Made by a program: the position numbers and the translations under genes. This document shows, one piece after another, positions 1 to 9,312 of a stretch of DNA of 55,111 bases. Numbering within the stretch: position 1 is the stretch's first letter; the number at the start of each line of letters is the position of its first letter. Source of the DNA: Sphingomonas albertensis (GTDB lineage Bacteria > Pseudomonadota > Alphaproteobacteria > Sphingomonadales > Sphingomonadaceae); assembly GCF_014358075.1 (NCBI RefSeq), contig NZ_JACONT010000030.1, positions 1-55,111 of the forward strand, in the 5' to 3' direction. The notes beneath the pieces were generated by a model. It searched no databases. It was not told where the DNA came from and saw nothing but the letters and a program-made list of their open reading frames with translations.

Positions 1-36
1 GCCCGCTTGTGCCGCAACCGTCCGCCGATACGGAAG

Positions 37-77
37 CCGACCCACCCCCAGCCCCTCCCTTTCAGGGAGGGGGGAAG
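37..77. repeat. Dispersed palindromic repeat, family C (single arm)
   Basis: A short hairpin, CCCTCCCT-TTC-AGGGAGGG, sits beside a CCCACCCCCAGCCC arm. The same motif, in either orientation, recurs at about 18853-18966, 29253-29290, 29461-29500, 31997-32020 and 55041-55080. It lies upstream of a tRNA gene's 3' end and has no coding potential of its own. Confidence 0.75.
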
Positions 78-171
78 AAGGAGCGCCTTCCTCGGAGCAA
101 AGGACGAAGGGTGACGCCATGGCCAGAAACAGAAACGCCGGCCCCTTCGTGCGAAGGAACCGGCGTAAATC

Positions 172-246
172 TGGTGGGCGCGACAGGGATTGAACCTGTG
201 ACCCCACCCGTGTGAAGGGTGTGCTCTACCGCTGAGCTACGCGCCC
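172..246 (-). tRNA. tRNA-Val (anticodon CAC)
   Basis: On the minus strand the acceptor stem GGGCGCG pairs with CGCGCCC. The anticodon arm CACCC-TTCACAC-GGGTG gives anticodon CAC, and the T arm contains GGTTCAATCC. The 3' CCA is encoded at 172-174. The length is 75 nt with CCA. It lies downstream of the HU gene on the same strand. Confidence 0.95.
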
Positions 247-317
247 GAAACTCGTTCGGAAGCGGGCCTTTAGGCAGGGCGCGCCTGCCTGTCCAGCCCT
301 TAAGTGGCTAGCCTTTC

Positions 318-443
318 GATCCTCCCCCGCCAGGGGGAGGTGGCTGGCGCTTGCAAGTCGAAGGGGGCGGTAAGTGATCACGTAGGTTCCGTGTCCTCCC
401 CCTCCGACGCCTTCGGTGCCACCTCCCCCTGCCGGGGAGGATT
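318..443. repeat. Inverted repeat pair between HU gene and tRNA-Val
   Basis: Two G/C-rich hairpin arms, CCTCCCCCGCCAGGGGGAGG and CCTCCCCCTGCCGGGGAGG, face each other across about 80 nt that also hold a complementary GGTGGC/GCCACC pair. This is a bipartite palindrome like the other intergenic repeats here but with its own sequence. The remaining sequence between the HU gene and the tRNA shows no ORF with a ribosome binding site. Confidence 0.65.
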
Positions 444-452
444 GAGGGCTTG

Positions 453-725
453 TTAGTTGACTGCGTCCTTCAGGCCCTTGCCGGCTTTGAACTTGGGTTG
501 GGTCGAGGCCTTGATCGTCATCGGCTCGCCGGTGCGGGGATTGCGGCCGGTCGACGCCTTGCGCTTCGAGATCGAGAACGTGCCGAAACCGACCAGGCGA
601 ACTTCGTCGCCCTTCTTCAACGATGCCTCGATCGCGTCGAACACCGCCTCGACCGCCTTGGTTGCGTCGGCCTTTACGAGCCCAGACGTATCCGCAACCG
701 TAGCGATCAGCTCCTGCTTGTTCAT
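453..725 (-). CDS. hup: HU family DNA-binding protein
   Basis: This 90-residue protein has the full length of a bacterial HU subunit. It opens MNKQELIATVAD, continues through the helical dimerisation half, and carries the GFGTFSISKR strand and the RNPRTGEPM arm that inserts into the DNA minor groove. HU is a nucleoid-associated dimer that bends DNA without strict sequence preference. The gene lies downstream of lon on the same strand, separated by 127 nt that hold a plausible sigma-70 promoter, so it is probably transcribed on its own as well. Lon followed by hup is a common proteobacterial order. Whether it is HU-alpha or HU-beta cannot be said. Confidence 0.95.
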   Translation of the reverse strand: MNKQELIATVADTSGLVKADATKAVEAVFDAIEASLKKGDEVRLVGFGTFSISKRKASTGRNPRTGEPMTIKASTQPKFKAGKGLKDAVN

Positions 726-785
726 ATAGTCCCCCGGAAAAACTCGAATCGCCTGCGATGGACTCGCAGCCGCACTCAGCGCGCA

Positions 786-813
786 ATAATGCGGCGGCTC
801 CGTCTGCTGTCAA
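786..813 (-). promoter_or_regulatory. Candidate sigma-70 promoter of the HU gene
   Basis: On the minus strand there is a perfect -35 TTGACA (808-813), a 16-nt spacer and CATTAT (786-791) as -10. This predicts a start near 779 and a leader of about 55 nt to the ATG at 725. Confidence 0.5.
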
Positions 814-852
814 ACGAAACCGCCGCGTTATCGCTTACGATCCAAACATGGA

Positions 853-3246
853 TCAGTGGTGAAGGCCACCCCCGACCGGCGCAATCGGTGCCGGTGGCAG
901 GGCCGCCAGCTCGTCGGCATCGGTCCACTCGATCGCTTCGAGCGGCTCGGTGAGCGCCAGACGGAGCACCTCGTCGACATGCTTGACGGGGATGATCTTC
1001 AGCCCCGCCTTGATGTTCGCCGGAATCTCCACGAGGTCCTTCTCGTTCTCGGCCGGGATCAGCACCGTCTCGATCCCGCCCCGCAGCGCCGCGAGCAGCT
1101 TCTCCTTGAGGCCACCGATCGGCAGCACGCGGCCGCGTAGCGTCACCTCGCCGGTCATCGCCACCTCGCGCCGGATCGGGACGCCGGTCAGCGTCGAGAC
1201 GATCGACGTGACCATGCCGATACCCGCCGACGGACCGTCCTTCGGCACGGCACCCTCGGGCAGATGGATGTGAATATCCTTCCGCGCGAACAGGCTCGGC
1301 TTGATCCCGTAGCTCGGCGCGCGCGCCTTGACGAAGCTGAACGCGGTCTCGATCGACTCCTTCATCACGTCGCCGAGTTTGCCGGTGAGCTTGGCCTGCC
1401 CCTTGCCCGCAACCGTCACGCTCTCGATCGTCAGAAGCTCGCCGCCGACTTCGGTCCAGGCGAGCCCGGTGACCGCACCGATCTGGTTCTCGGTCTCGCC
1501 GAGCCCGTGGCGGTACTTCTGCACACCGGCATACTCGCCGATGTTCTCGGGCGTGATCGTGACGCTGGTCGTCTTGTTCTCGAGAATCTGGCGCAGCGCC
1601 TTGCGGCACAGCTTGGCGATCTCGCGCTCCAGCGTACGCACGCCGGCCTCTCGCGTGTATTGCTGGATGAGCGTACGAAGCCCCTCCTGCGTCAGCGTGA
1701 ACTCACCCGGCTTCAGGCCGTGCGCCTCGATCTGCTTCTCGACCAGATGGCGCTCGGCGATCTCGACCTTCTCGTCCTCGGTATAGCCCTCCAGACGGAT
1801 GATCTCCATGCGGTCGAGCAGCGCCTGCGGCAGGTTGAGCGAGTTGGCCGTGCAGACGAACATTACGTCCGACAGGTCGATATCGACCTCCAGATAATGA
1901 TCCTGGAACTTGCCGTTCTGCTCCGGATCGAGCACCTCGAGCAGCGCCGATGCCGGATCGCCGCGGAAATCCTGGCCGAGCTTGTCGATCTCGTCGAGCA
2001 GGAACAGCGGGTTCGACGTGCCGGCCTTTTTGAGGTTCGTCACGATCTTGCCCGGCAGCGAGCCGATATAGGTACGACGATGCCCGCGGATCTCGGCTTC
2101 GTCGCGCACGCCGCCGAGCGACTGGCGGATGAACTCGCGCCCGGTCGCCTTGGCAATCGACTTGCCGAGCGAGGTCTTGCCGACACCCGGAGGGCCGACG
2201 AGGCACAGGATCGGCCCCTTGAGCTTGTTGGTGCGCGCCTGCACGGCAAGATACTCGACGATCCGGTCCTTGACCTTCTCGAGCGCGTAATGATCCTCGT
2301 CCAGCGTCACCTGCGCGGCGGCGATATCCTTCTTGATCTTCGACTTCTTGCCCCAGGGGAGCCCGAGCAGCACGTCGAGATAATTGCGCACCACGGTTGC
2401 CTCGGCGCTCATCGGCGCCATCGTCTTGAGCTTCTTGAGCTCCGACGTCGCCTTGCCGCGCGCCTCCTTGCTCATCTTGAGCGTCGCGATCTTCTGCGTC
2501 AGCTCGGCGATCTCGTCGCCTTCGCCCTCGCCGTCCTCGTTGCCGAGTTCGCGCTGGATCGCCTTCAACTGCTCATTCAGATAGTATTCGCGCTGCGTCT
2601 TCTCCATCTGGCGCTTGACGCGGCTCTTGATCTTCTTCTCGACCTGCAGGACGCCCAACTCGCCTTCCATCGCGACCATCGCCATTTCTAGGCGCTTCAC
2701 AGGGTCGGTCTGCATCAGCAGGGCCTGCTTCTCGGCCACCTTAATCTGCACGTTGGCGATTACCGCATCAGACAGTTTTGCCGCCTCAACGATCTCAGAC
2801 AACTGAACCGACGTCTCGGACGACAGCTTACGATTGAGCTTGGCGTAGTTTTCGAACTGATCGACGACCGAGCGCATCAATGCGGTGACCTCGGGGCCCT
2901 CGACTTCGGCATCGGCGACCGTCTCAACCGTTGCGGTCAGGAACTCGCCCGACTCGTCCAGCGTCTCCAGCGTTGCGCGCTGCTTGCCCTCGACGAGCAC
3001 GCGGACGGTTCCGTCCGGGAGCTTCAGCAACTGCAAGACGGTCGCGGTGACGCCCATCGAATACAGGTCGTCGCGCGACGGATCGTCTTCGGCGGGATCC
3101 ACCTGCGCTACGAGATAAATCTCCTTGTCCGCCGCCATCGCCGCCTCGAGCGCGGCAACGGACTTATCGCGGCCGACGAACAGCGGCACGATCATGTGCG
3201 GGAACACGACGATGTCGCGAAGGGGAAGGACGGGGTACTGGGTCAT
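853..3246 (-). CDS. lon: Lon ATP-dependent protease (La)
   Basis: Lon degrades misfolded and regulatory proteins in the cytosol as a hexamer. The 797-residue protein has the usual order. The N-terminal substrate-binding domain starts [18 protein letters not shown] and is followed by a coiled-coil region. The AAA+ module has Walker [10 protein letters not shown] near residue 350 and a DEIDK Walker B. The C-terminal S16 protease domain has the catalytic serine in [11 protein letters not shown] (about residue 673) and lysine in [10 protein letters not shown] about 43 residues later. I chose the ATG at 3246 because it is preceded by GGAG at good spacing and matches the conserved N-terminus. An in-frame ATG 8 codons upstream is possible. 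Confidence 0.97.
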   Translation of the reverse strand: MTQYPVLPLRDIVVFPHMIVPLFVGRDKSVAALEAAMAADKEIYLVAQVDPAEDDPSRDDLYSMGVTATVLQLLKLPDGTVRVLVEGKQRATLETLDESGEFLTATVETVADAEVEGPEVTALMRSVVDQFENYAKLNRKLSSETSVQLSEIVEAAKLSDAVIANVQIKVAEKQALLMQTDPVKRLEMAMVAMEGELGVLQVEKKIKSRVKRQMEKTQREYYLNEQLKAIQRELGNEDGEGEGDEIAELTQKIATLKMSKEARGKATSELKKLKTMAPMSAEATVVRNYLDVLLGLPWGKKSKIKKDIAAAQVTLDEDHYALEKVKDRIVEYLAVQARTNKLKGPILCLVGPPGVGKTSLGKSIAKATGREFIRQSLGGVRDEAEIRGHRRTYIGSLPGKIVTNLKKAGTSNPLFLLDEIDKLGQDFRGDPASALLEVLDPEQNGKFQDHYLEVDIDLSDVMFVCTANSLNLPQALLDRMEIIRLEGYTEDEKVEIAERHLVEKQIEAHGLKPGEFTLTQEGLRTLIQQYTREAGVRTLEREIAKLCRKALRQILENKTTSVTITPENIGEYAGVQKYRHGLGETENQIGAVTGLAWTEVGGELLTIESVTVAGKGQAKLTGKLGDVMKESIETAFSFVKARAPSYGIKPSLFARKDIHIHLPEGAVPKDGPSAGIGMVTSIVSTLTGVPIRREVAMTGEVTLRGRVLPIGGLKEKLLAALRGGIETVLIPAENEKDLVEIPANIKAGLKIIPVKHVDEVLRLALTEPLEAIEWTDADELAALPPAPIAPVGGGLHH

Positions 3247-3364
3247 GAACGCTCCGGTGGGTGCCTGCATGGGGGCATAATCTGTAGCTTATATGGTGAG
3301 GATGAAGCGTCCATCAATTGGTTGGCGGTTGTTACGGGTTTTCGCACGGCACCCCAGCCCAACC

Positions 3365-3443
3365 GCTCTCCTGCGAACGCAGGAGTCCAGGGTAGCAAGC
3401 TGCGGTAATTGTGATCCTGGGCTCCTGCATTCGCAGGAGAACC
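3365..3443. repeat. Dispersed palindromic repeat, family A
   Basis: A bipartite palindrome: CTCCTGCGAACGCAGGAG hairpin, then tCCAGG, a variable centre, CCTGGg, then CTCCTGCATTCGCAGGAG. The same layout recurs at 5231-5308, 7745-7823, 15363-15440 and 48782-48858. It lies in the divergent gap between lon and the aminopeptidase gene. Confidence 0.8.
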
Positions 3444-3495
3444 GAAGAGGCCGGATCGCACTTGTATGCGGGCCTCCCAGGCGCGAGAACGCGGT

Positions 3496-5220
3496 ATGAT
3501 CTCCCGTCTCCTCCTCGCCGCCAGCGCCACCGCGCTTCTCGCCGCTGCACCGCTCCCGAAGAAGGGCGAACCGGCGATCACCGCGCAGACGCAGCGGTCC
3601 GGCGGAGTGCTTACGCCCGAGCAGACCGCGCTCCGGTTCGACAGCGCCGACCTCGCGTTCGAAGTGCTGCCCGAGACGGAGAGCCTGAACGGCGTGGCGA
3701 CTTTGGTCTTCACCGCGAAGGCCCCCCTCGCCCGCCTGCCGATCGACCTCGACCGCAATCTGCCGGTCAGCGCGATAGGGATCGACGGCGTACCGCTCGC
3801 GCCCTCGGCGTGGAGCAATCTCGAGGGGCGGTTGACGATCACGCTGCCCAAGCCGGTCGCGGCGGGCGGCAAGGTCACCGCGGAGATCACCTATGGTGGC
3901 ACGCCGCACGTCGCGGTGAAGGCGCCGTGGGACGACGGCATGGTCTGGTCGAAGACGCCCGACGGCCGCACCTGGTTCGCGACGACCGCGGAGGGCTATG
4001 GCTGCGACCTGTTCTGGCCGTGCCTCGATTTCCCGACCGGCGAGCCCGCGCTGGTGACGCTGCACATCACCGTGCCGAAGGGGCTGAAGGCGCCCTCCAA
4101 CGGCGTGCTGCTCGGTGTCGATACGCTGGCGGACGGCCGGACGACGTGGAACTGGCGTGCCAAACATCCCAACACCTACGGGATCGCGCTGAACGTCGGG
4201 CCGTATGAGGAGATCAGCGGCGCGTACAAGAGCCGCTTCGGCAACAGCATCCCGATGTATTACTGGTATCTGCCGGGCGAGAAGGCGCAGGCGGAAAAGC
4301 TGTTCGCCGAATTCGCGCCGACGCTCGATTTCTTCGAGAGCATGATCGGCCCCTACCCGTTCGGCGACGAGAAGCTCGGCGTGGTCGAGACGCCGCACAA
4401 GGGCATGGAGCACCAGACGATCAACGCGTACGGCAACGAATACGCGAAGGCGCCCGAGGGGTTCGACTGGCTGTTCCAGCACGAGTTCGCGCATGAGTGG
4501 TTCGGCAACCAGCTGACCGCCGCCAACTGGGACGATTACTGGCTGCACGAGGGCTATGGCACGTACATGCAGCCGCTCTACGGCCAGTGGCGCGAGGGGC
4601 GCGCGCGCTATGCGGCGATGATGCAGGGCGAACGCACCTCGATCATGAACCTCAAGCCGATCACGCAGCAGCGCGTCACCACCGAGGAGGAGGTGTACGA
4701 ACTCGACGAGGGCGGCGCAGGGCAGGACATCTACTATAAGGGCTCGTGGATGCTCCACACGCTGCGGGCGCTGATCGGCGACAAGGCGTTCTTCGACGTC
4801 ACGCGGCTGGCGGTATATGGACGCGCGGATCCGAAGCCGGGCAATTTCGCGCCTCGGTTCGGGTCGACGAAGGAATATGAGGCGCTCGTCCGGAAAGTGA
4901 CGGGGAAGGACTATGCGTGGTTCTTCGACGTGTATCTCCGGCAGGCGGCGCTGCCCGAGCTAGTGGAGACGCGGACGGGAAATACGCTGGGTTTGGCTTG
5001 GAAAGTGCCGGGCAACGGCCCGTTCCCACTGCCGGTGCAGGTGCAGATCGATGGGAAGACGCGGACTTTGCCGATGACTGGCGGGAATGCGAGCTTGTCG
5101 GTCCCGGCGGGCGCGCATGTCGTGATCGATCCGGATGCGCTGGTCCTGCGTCGGAGTGTCGCACTGGAAGACGTCGCCGCCTGGAAGGCCGCGCAAGCTG
5201 CGAAGGCCAAGCCCCAGTGA
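3496..5220 (+). CDS. M1 family metallopeptidase, exported aminopeptidase
   Basis: A 574-residue zinc aminopeptidase of the M1 (gluzincin) family, expected to remove N-terminal residues from peptides. The start at 3496 gives a clean signal peptide (MISRLLLAASATALLAAAP), so it is probably periplasmic. The zinc site HEFAH lies near residue 329, with the third ligand in LHEGYGTY about 19 residues further on (near residue 352). The exopeptidase motif appears as KGMEHQT in place of the common GAMEN. It is shorter than PepN (about 870 residues) and lacks the large C-terminal helical domain. The gene is flanked by family A repeats on both sides and looks monocistronic. Upstream in-frame codons from 3466 would spoil the signal peptide. 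Confidence 0.9.
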   Translation: MISRLLLAASATALLAAAPLPKKGEPAITAQTQRSGGVLTPEQTALRFDSADLAFEVLPETESLNGVATLVFTAKAPLARLPIDLDRNLPVSAIGIDGVPLAPSAWSNLEGRLTITLPKPVAAGGKVTAEITYGGTPHVAVKAPWDDGMVWSKTPDGRTWFATTAEGYGCDLFWPCLDFPTGEPALVTLHITVPKGLKAPSNGVLLGVDTLADGRTTWNWRAKHPNTYGIALNVGPYEEISGAYKSRFGNSIPMYYWYLPGEKAQAEKLFAEFAPTLDFFESMIGPYPFGDEKLGVVETPHKGMEHQTINAYGNEYAKAPEGFDWLFQHEFAHEWFGNQLTAANWDDYWLHEGYGTYMQPLYGQWREGRARYAAMMQGERTSIMNLKPITQQRVTTEEEVYELDEGGAGQDIYYKGSWMLHTLRALIGDKAFFDVTRLAVYGRADPKPGNFAPRFGSTKEYEALVRKVTGKDYAWFFDVYLRQAALPELVETRTGNTLGLAWKVPGNGPFPLPVQVQIDGKTRTLPMTGGNASLSVPAGAHVVIDPDALVLRRSVALEDVAAWKAAQAAKAKPQ

Positions 5221-5230
5221 CCTCTCCACC

Positions 5231-5308
5231 GTTCCCTCGCGAAAGCGAGGCCCCAGGAATCACAGATGTCGCCCTACGTGACCCTGGGCTCCTGCGTTCG
5301 CAGGAGTA
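5231..5308. repeat. Dispersed palindromic repeat, family A
   Basis: Arms CCTCGCGAAAGCGAGG and CTCCTGCGTTCGCAGGAG flank CCCAGG and CCTGGG. It lies just after the aminopeptidase stop codon and may act as a 3' end stabiliser or transcript end. Confidence 0.8.
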
Positions 5309-5336
5309 CGGACCTTGGGGGTCGCGCGCGGCGGAG

Positions 5337-5534
5337 ATGGCGGCGATCTTCATGGTCGGCGACGGGTTGATGGGGCTCCTCCAACCCCGCCGCCACGTCG
5401 ATCTCTGGAAGGACGATGCGCTCGGGACCGAGAAACTTGTGAAGCCCTTCGTCGACCGGCCCGGCCGCCGTCGCCTCTACGCCGTCGTGCAGATCCCCGC
5501 CGGTCTCGCCTTGGCTGCACGCCAAAAGCGATGA
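5337..5534 (+). CDS. Small hypothetical protein coupled to cytochrome c
   Basis: A 65-residue ORF beginning MAAIFMVGDG; an ATG at 5352 is an equally possible start. I recognise no family. It is rich in Arg and Leu, has no signal peptide and no clear membrane span. Its stop codon overlaps the cytochrome c start in an ATGA arrangement (5531-5534), which suggests translational coupling and is the main reason to believe the ORF is real. A GGAG stretch directly abuts the first ATG, too close to serve it well. Confidence 0.5.
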   Translation: MAAIFMVGDGLMGLLQPRRHVDLWKDDALGTEKLVKPFVDRPGRRRLYAVVQIPAGLALAARQKR

Positions 5535-5917
5535 CCCTGCCGCAGTGGCCCCTGCTGGCACTGGCGCTCGCAGGCTGCGGTCCGAGCCCCGACGCCGGCA
5601 CGACCAGCCAGATCGCCAACGGCGAACGCGTCTTTCGTCGCTGCACCGCCTGCCACACGATCGGGCAATACGCGGGCGATACCGACGGTCCGAACCTCTA
5701 CGCGGTCATGGGCAATCCGATCGGTGAGCGACGCCCCCGCTTCTCCTACACCGCCGGGCTGAAAGCACTCGGCGGCAACTGGGACGCCAAGCGCATGGAT
5801 GCCTGGCTCACCAACCCGCGCAAGATGGTGCCCGGCACGACGATGGCGTTCGCGGGCCTCCCCGATCCAAAGGACCGCGCCGACGTCATCGCCTACCTGT
5901 CTACGCAAGGTCCCTGA
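5531..5917 (+). CDS. Class I cytochrome c, predicted lipoprotein
   Basis: A 128-residue mono-haem cytochrome c. The N-terminus MTLPQWPLLALALAGC is a lipoprotein signal with lipobox LAGC (Cys16). The haem site is CTACH (residues 38-42), and the likely axial methionine is in the KMVPGTTMAFAG segment near the C-terminus, as in the cytochrome c2/c-550 type. It would be anchored to a membrane face in the periplasm and carry single electrons. The start overlaps the stop of the small ORF upstream. The next gene is convergent, with a 2-nt gap between stop codons. Confidence 0.9.
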   Translation: MTLPQWPLLALALAGCGPSPDAGTTSQIANGERVFRRCTACHTIGQYAGDTDGPNLYAVMGNPIGERRPRFSYTAGLKALGGNWDAKRMDAWLTNPRKMVPGTTMAFAGLPDPKDRADVIAYLSTQGP

Positions 5918-5919
5918 GC

Positions 5920-7044
5920 TTAAGGCACCACCGTCGTGAACAGATAGGCGGCGAAAATCACGAGGTGGACGACGCCCTGCAACACCGTCGTCCGCCCGGT
6001 GCCGAGTGACAGCGTCGCGACGAACAGCGACAGCGCCAACAGCGTCATGCTCTTCGCGTCGATGCCAAGCGCGAGTGGCAGGTCGAGCACCAGCGACACG
6101 ATCGCGACGCTCGGGATCGTCAGACCGATCGTCGCCAGCGCGGAGCCGAGCGCGAGGTTGAGGCTGGTCTGCAACCGGTTGCGCCGCGCCGACTTGTACG
6201 CGGCCAGGCTCTCGGGTGCGAGCACCAGCGCGGCGATCACCACGCCGACCACGGTCAGCGGCAGGCCGGCACCGAGCACCGCGGCCTCGATCGTTGGCGA
6301 CAGCGTTTTCGCAAGCAGCACCACCGACACCAACGCCACCAGCAGCGCGGCGAAGGCGATGCCCGTCGCGCGACCCGATGGCGGCGCGGCGTGATCGTCC
6401 TTGTCGTCGGTCGACGGCAGAAAATAATCGCGGTGGCGTACCGTCTGCACCAGCACGAAGGTGCCGTAGAGGATCAGCGATACGACTGCGACGAAGATCA
6501 ACTGCGACGACGCGTAGGTCGGGCCCTGTGTCGACGACGTATAGTTCGGCAGGATCAGCGACAGCGCCGCCATCGCCGCGAGCACGCCGAGCGCCGCGGT
6601 CATGCCCTTCAGCGTGAAGCGCTGCTCATGATGCCGCACCGCCCCCGCGAGCAGGCAGATGCCGATGATGAAGTTGAGGATGATCATGATCGCCGCGAAC
6701 ACCGTGTCGCGCGCGAGCGTGGTAGCGTCGCTGGCGTTGGAGAGCATCAGCGAGACGATCAGCGAAACCTCGATCACGGTGACCGCGATCGCGAGGACGA
6801 GCGTCCCGAATGGCTCACCGACCTTGTGCGCGATCACTTCGGCGTGGTGGACCGCGGCTAGCACGCTACCGATCAGCACGATCACGGCGGCGGCGGTGCC
6901 GAGCGTGCCCATCTTGGCAAGGCCGACAAGGACGGCGAGTAGCCCCAGGCCCGGCGCGATCAGCGTCCAGATCGGCAGTGCCAGCCGGTCCGGCATCGTC
7001 TCCACAACGTGTTCGTTCGGTCGGTCGGCCACTTCGATCGTCAT
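5920..7044 (-). CDS. chaA: Calcium/proton antiporter (ChaA/CaCA family)
   Basis: A 374-residue inner-membrane cation/proton antiporter with about 11 predicted spans in two homologous halves. Each half has an acidic alpha-repeat: GEPFGTLVLAIAVTVIEVSL in the first, and LAPESLAAYKSA with NLALGSALATIGLTIPSVA in the second. The paired glutamates match the Ca2+/Na+ exchange sites of the CaCA superfamily. A short acidic and His-rich loop (STDDKDDHAAPP) separates the halves. The start at 7044 is supported by GGGAG about 8 nt upstream; a longer in-frame reading upstream has no comparable site. It ends 2 nt from the convergent cytochrome c gene. Confidence 0.9.
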   Translation of the reverse strand: MTIEVADRPNEHVVETMPDRLALPIWTLIAPGLGLLAVLVGLAKMGTLGTAAAVIVLIGSVLAAVHHAEVIAHKVGEPFGTLVLAIAVTVIEVSLIVSLMLSNASDATTLARDTVFAAIMIILNFIIGICLLAGAVRHHEQRFTLKGMTAALGVLAAMAALSLILPNYTSSTQGPTYASSQLIFVAVVSLILYGTFVLVQTVRHRDYFLPSTDDKDDHAAPPSGRATGIAFAALLVALVSVVLLAKTLSPTIEAAVLGAGLPLTVVGVVIAALVLAPESLAAYKSARRNRLQTSLNLALGSALATIGLTIPSVAIVSLVLDLPLALGIDAKSMTLLALSLFVATLSLGTGRTTVLQGVVHLVIFAAYLFTTVVP

Positions 7045-7144
7045 GCATGCTCCCTCGTTCCACTTGGATAACGAATGCGCGAGGGCCGATAAGGGTCCGA
7101 GTCGGGGCGATTGCGGGGCGGTCAGGATCGGGTAGGTTGCACCG

Positions 7145-7594
7145 ATGCTGGCTTCCGATCTCCGCGAAACGCTCGTCATGACCGTCGATGCGATGCGGGA
7201 TGCTCGAGACCCGTGGTGGATCATTTCCAGCGCGGCGGTGGCGCTTCACGGGGTGGTACCGATCGAGGTCGGCGATGTCGATGTGCTCATGAGCGTGGCA
7301 GATGCCCAGCGGGCGATGGACCAGCTCGGGGTCGTGCCCATCGAGGATGGCGCGAGCGCGCTCTTCCGGTCGACGCTGTTCGCGCGGTGGGAGATGCCGC
7401 CTTTGGTCGTCGAGATCATGGCGGGGTTTCATGTTGCGAAAGGCGCAGAGTGGACGGAGGTGCTGCCTCGGACGCGCGTATCTCTCCCGTTGGACGGACG
7501 CGTCGCTTACGTGCCTGACCGGGCGGAATTAGCCGAGATGCTCAGGCTGTTCGGACGTCCAAAGGACTTGGAGCGGGCTCGGCTTTTGACCTGA
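7145..7594 (+). CDS. Nucleotidyltransferase-fold hypothetical protein
   Basis: A 149-residue soluble protein. The segment SSAAVALHGVVPIEVGDVDVL matches the pattern of minimal nucleotidyltransferases (small/hydrophobic residues, G, then DxD in GDVDVL near residues 43-47). A later VVEIMAG strand could supply the third acidic residue. Proteins of this fold often modify RNA, or serve as antitoxins or toxins with a HEPN partner, but no HEPN-like gene is next to it. It is divergent from chaA and followed by a long gap with repeats. The function is unknown. Confidence 0.6.
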   Translation: MLASDLRETLVMTVDAMRDARDPWWIISSAAVALHGVVPIEVGDVDVLMSVADAQRAMDQLGVVPIEDGASALFRSTLFARWEMPPLVVEIMAGFHVAKGAEWTEVLPRTRVSLPLDGRVAYVPDRAELAEMLRLFGRPKDLERARLLT

Positions 7595-7744
7595 GGACCG
7601 TAGTGGCGGCGCCGGCCGCACGCGGGCCCCGACCTCGTCGCCGGGAACCCTACAATGTCCCCTAAGATAGAAGGAACGCCAATGGTGTAGTGGGTGAAGA
7701 CGGGGCATATCGCCCGTTCTCTCTGGGTCAGGTCACATCCTGTC

Positions 7745-7823
7745 GTTCCCCCGCGAAAGCGGGGGTCCAGGAGTCACGACCGCTACGGCCTGGTACCCTG
7801 GACCCCCGCCTTCGCGGGGGAAC
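7745..7823. repeat. Dispersed palindromic repeat, family A
   Basis: Arms CCCCCGCGAAAGCGGGGG and CCCCCGCCTTCGCGGGGG flank TCCAGG and CCTGGA. It occupies the middle of the 318-nt gap between the nucleotidyltransferase-like gene and the clpX terminator. The rest of this gap holds only an ATG-GTG-TAG start-stop at about 7682 with a good upstream AGAAGGA, and no supported gene. Confidence 0.8.
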
Positions 7824-7856
7824 AGTCAGAAGAGCAGCCCGCGCTCTGCCCCAAAC

Positions 7857-7885
7857 AAAAAAAGGGCGCCGATCGCTCGACGCCC
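7857..7885 (-). terminator. Rho-independent terminator of clpX
   Basis: On the minus strand GGGCGTC pairs with GGCGCCC (one G-T pair) across an 8-nt loop and is followed directly by a run of seven T. It lies 27 nt past the clpX stop codon. Confidence 0.85.
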
Positions 7886-7912
7886 TCTCCCGTATCTCAA
7901 ACCAGTTCCGCT

Positions 7913-9178
7913 TTAAGCAGCATCGCCGGTCTTCTTCTTCTCGGCATAGACGCGGATCGGTTCCTTGCGGCCTTCGATCACGTCCTTGTCGATCATCACC
8001 TCGTCGACGCCGTCCATGCCGGGCAGGTCGAACATCGTATCGAGCAGGATGCTCTCCAGGATCGAGCGAAGCCCGCGCGCGCCGGTCTTGCGTTCGATGC
8101 CCTTTTTGGCGACCGAGACCAGCGCGTCGTCGGTGAAACCGAGCGCGACGTCCTCCATCTCGAACAGCTTCTGGTACTGCTTGACCAGCGCGTTCTTCGG
8201 CTCCTTCAGGATCTTCACCAGCGCGTCGACATCGAGATCCTCAAGCGTCGCGATCACCGGCAAGCGACCAACGAACTCGGGGATAAGCCCGAACTTCAAC
8301 AGATCCTCCGGCTCGACCGACTTCAACGTCTCGCCGGTCTTGCGCTCGTCCGGCCCGGCGACATACGCACCGAAACCGATCGACTTGCCCTGGAGGCGAT
8401 CGCCGATGATCTTCTCAAGACCGGAGAACGCACCGCCGCAGATGAACAAGATGTTGGTCGTATCCACCTGCAGGAATTCCTGCTGCGGATGCTTACGGCC
8501 ACCCTGCGGCGGCACCGATGCGGTGGTGCCTTCCATCAACTTGAGCAACGCCTGCTGCACGCCCTCGCCCGACACGTCGCGCGTGATCGAGGGGTTCTCG
8601 GCCTTGCGCGAAATCTTGTCGATCTCGTCGATGTAGACGATCCCGCGCTGCGCCCGCTCGACGTTGTAGTCGGACGCCTGAAGCAGCTTGAGGATGATGT
8701 TCTCGACGTCCTCGCCGACATAACCCGCCTCGGTCAGCGTCGTCGCATCGGCCATCGTGAACGGCACGTCGAGGATGCGGGCAAGCGTCTGCGCGAGCAG
8801 AGTCTTGCCGCAACCGGTCGGCCCGACGAGCAGGATGTTCGACTTGGACAGCTCGACATCGGCACCCTTGGCGCCGTGGTTGAGCCGCTTGTAGTGATTG
8901 TGCACCGCAACCGACAGGACGCGCTTGGCGCGCTTCTGGCCGATCACGTAATCGTCGAGGACGTCGCAGATCTCCTGCGGAGTCGGCACGCCGCCGTCCT
9001 TCTTGGACACCAGCGCGGACTTCGTCTCCTCACGGATGATGTCGTTGCATAGCTCGACGCACTCGTCGCAGATGAAGACCGTCGGCCCGGCGATCAACTT
9101 GCGGACCTCGTGCTGCGACTTCCCGCAGAACGAGCAATAGAGGGTGCTCTTCGAGTCGCCACCGCTCAGCTTCGTCAT
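7913..9178 (-). CDS. clpX: ATP-dependent Clp protease ATP-binding subunit ClpX
   Basis: A 421-residue AAA+ unfoldase that feeds substrates to ClpP. The N-terminal zinc-binding domain has four cysteines at residues 15, 18, 37 and 40 (CSFC and CDEC). The AAA+ core has Walker A GPTGCGKT near residue 120, the DEIDK Walker B, and a [10 protein letters not shown] sensor-2 region. Length and motif order match full ClpX. It lies downstream of clpP on the same strand with a 134-nt gap, and ends at a strong intrinsic terminator. In alphaproteobacteria ClpXP controls cell-cycle and stress proteins; that role here is inferred. Confidence 0.97.
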   Translation of the reverse strand: MTKLSGGDSKSTLYCSFCGKSQHEVRKLIAGPTVFICDECVELCNDIIREETKSALVSKKDGGVPTPQEICDVLDDYVIGQKRAKRVLSVAVHNHYKRLNHGAKGADVELSKSNILLVGPTGCGKTLLAQTLARILDVPFTMADATTLTEAGYVGEDVENIILKLLQASDYNVERAQRGIVYIDEIDKISRKAENPSITRDVSGEGVQQALLKLMEGTTASVPPQGGRKHPQQEFLQVDTTNILFICGGAFSGLEKIIGDRLQGKSIGFGAYVAGPDERKTGETLKSVEPEDLLKFGLIPEFVGRLPVIATLEDLDVDALVKILKEPKNALVKQYQKLFEMEDVALGFTDDALVSVAKKGIERKTGARGLRSILESILLDTMFDLPGMDGVDEVMIDKDVIEGRKEPIRVYAEKKKTGDAA

Positions 9179-9312
9179 TCAATCACCTCTCGCGCATGTC
9201 GGTGCACGTGCCGTTTCCGGGGCCGCTACCGTAACGCACCCCGGAGTTCCTACAATCAAATAAACCGGCGGGGTTTACGATTCACCCCATGCCCGTCTCG
9301 TTCAAGCGGGTA

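Noticed and set aside
318..443. Possible CRISPR or riboswitch because of paired hairpins
   Set aside because: Only two arms, no regular spacers, no conserved aptamer pattern, and similar palindromes occur throughout the window.
1264..2691. A 475-codon plus-strand frame opposite lon
   Set aside because: The composition is a typical antisense shadow (Leu/Arg/Asp-rich), with no ribosome site or known motif, and lon is certain.
7682..7690. ATG-GTG-TAG with a good ribosome site before clpX terminator
   Set aside because: A two-codon start-stop with no downstream gene; noted only as a possible remnant.
9179..9312. Possible gene or terminator between clpX and clpP
   Set aside because: No ORF with a ribosome site, and the inverted repeats are imperfect without a T-run.
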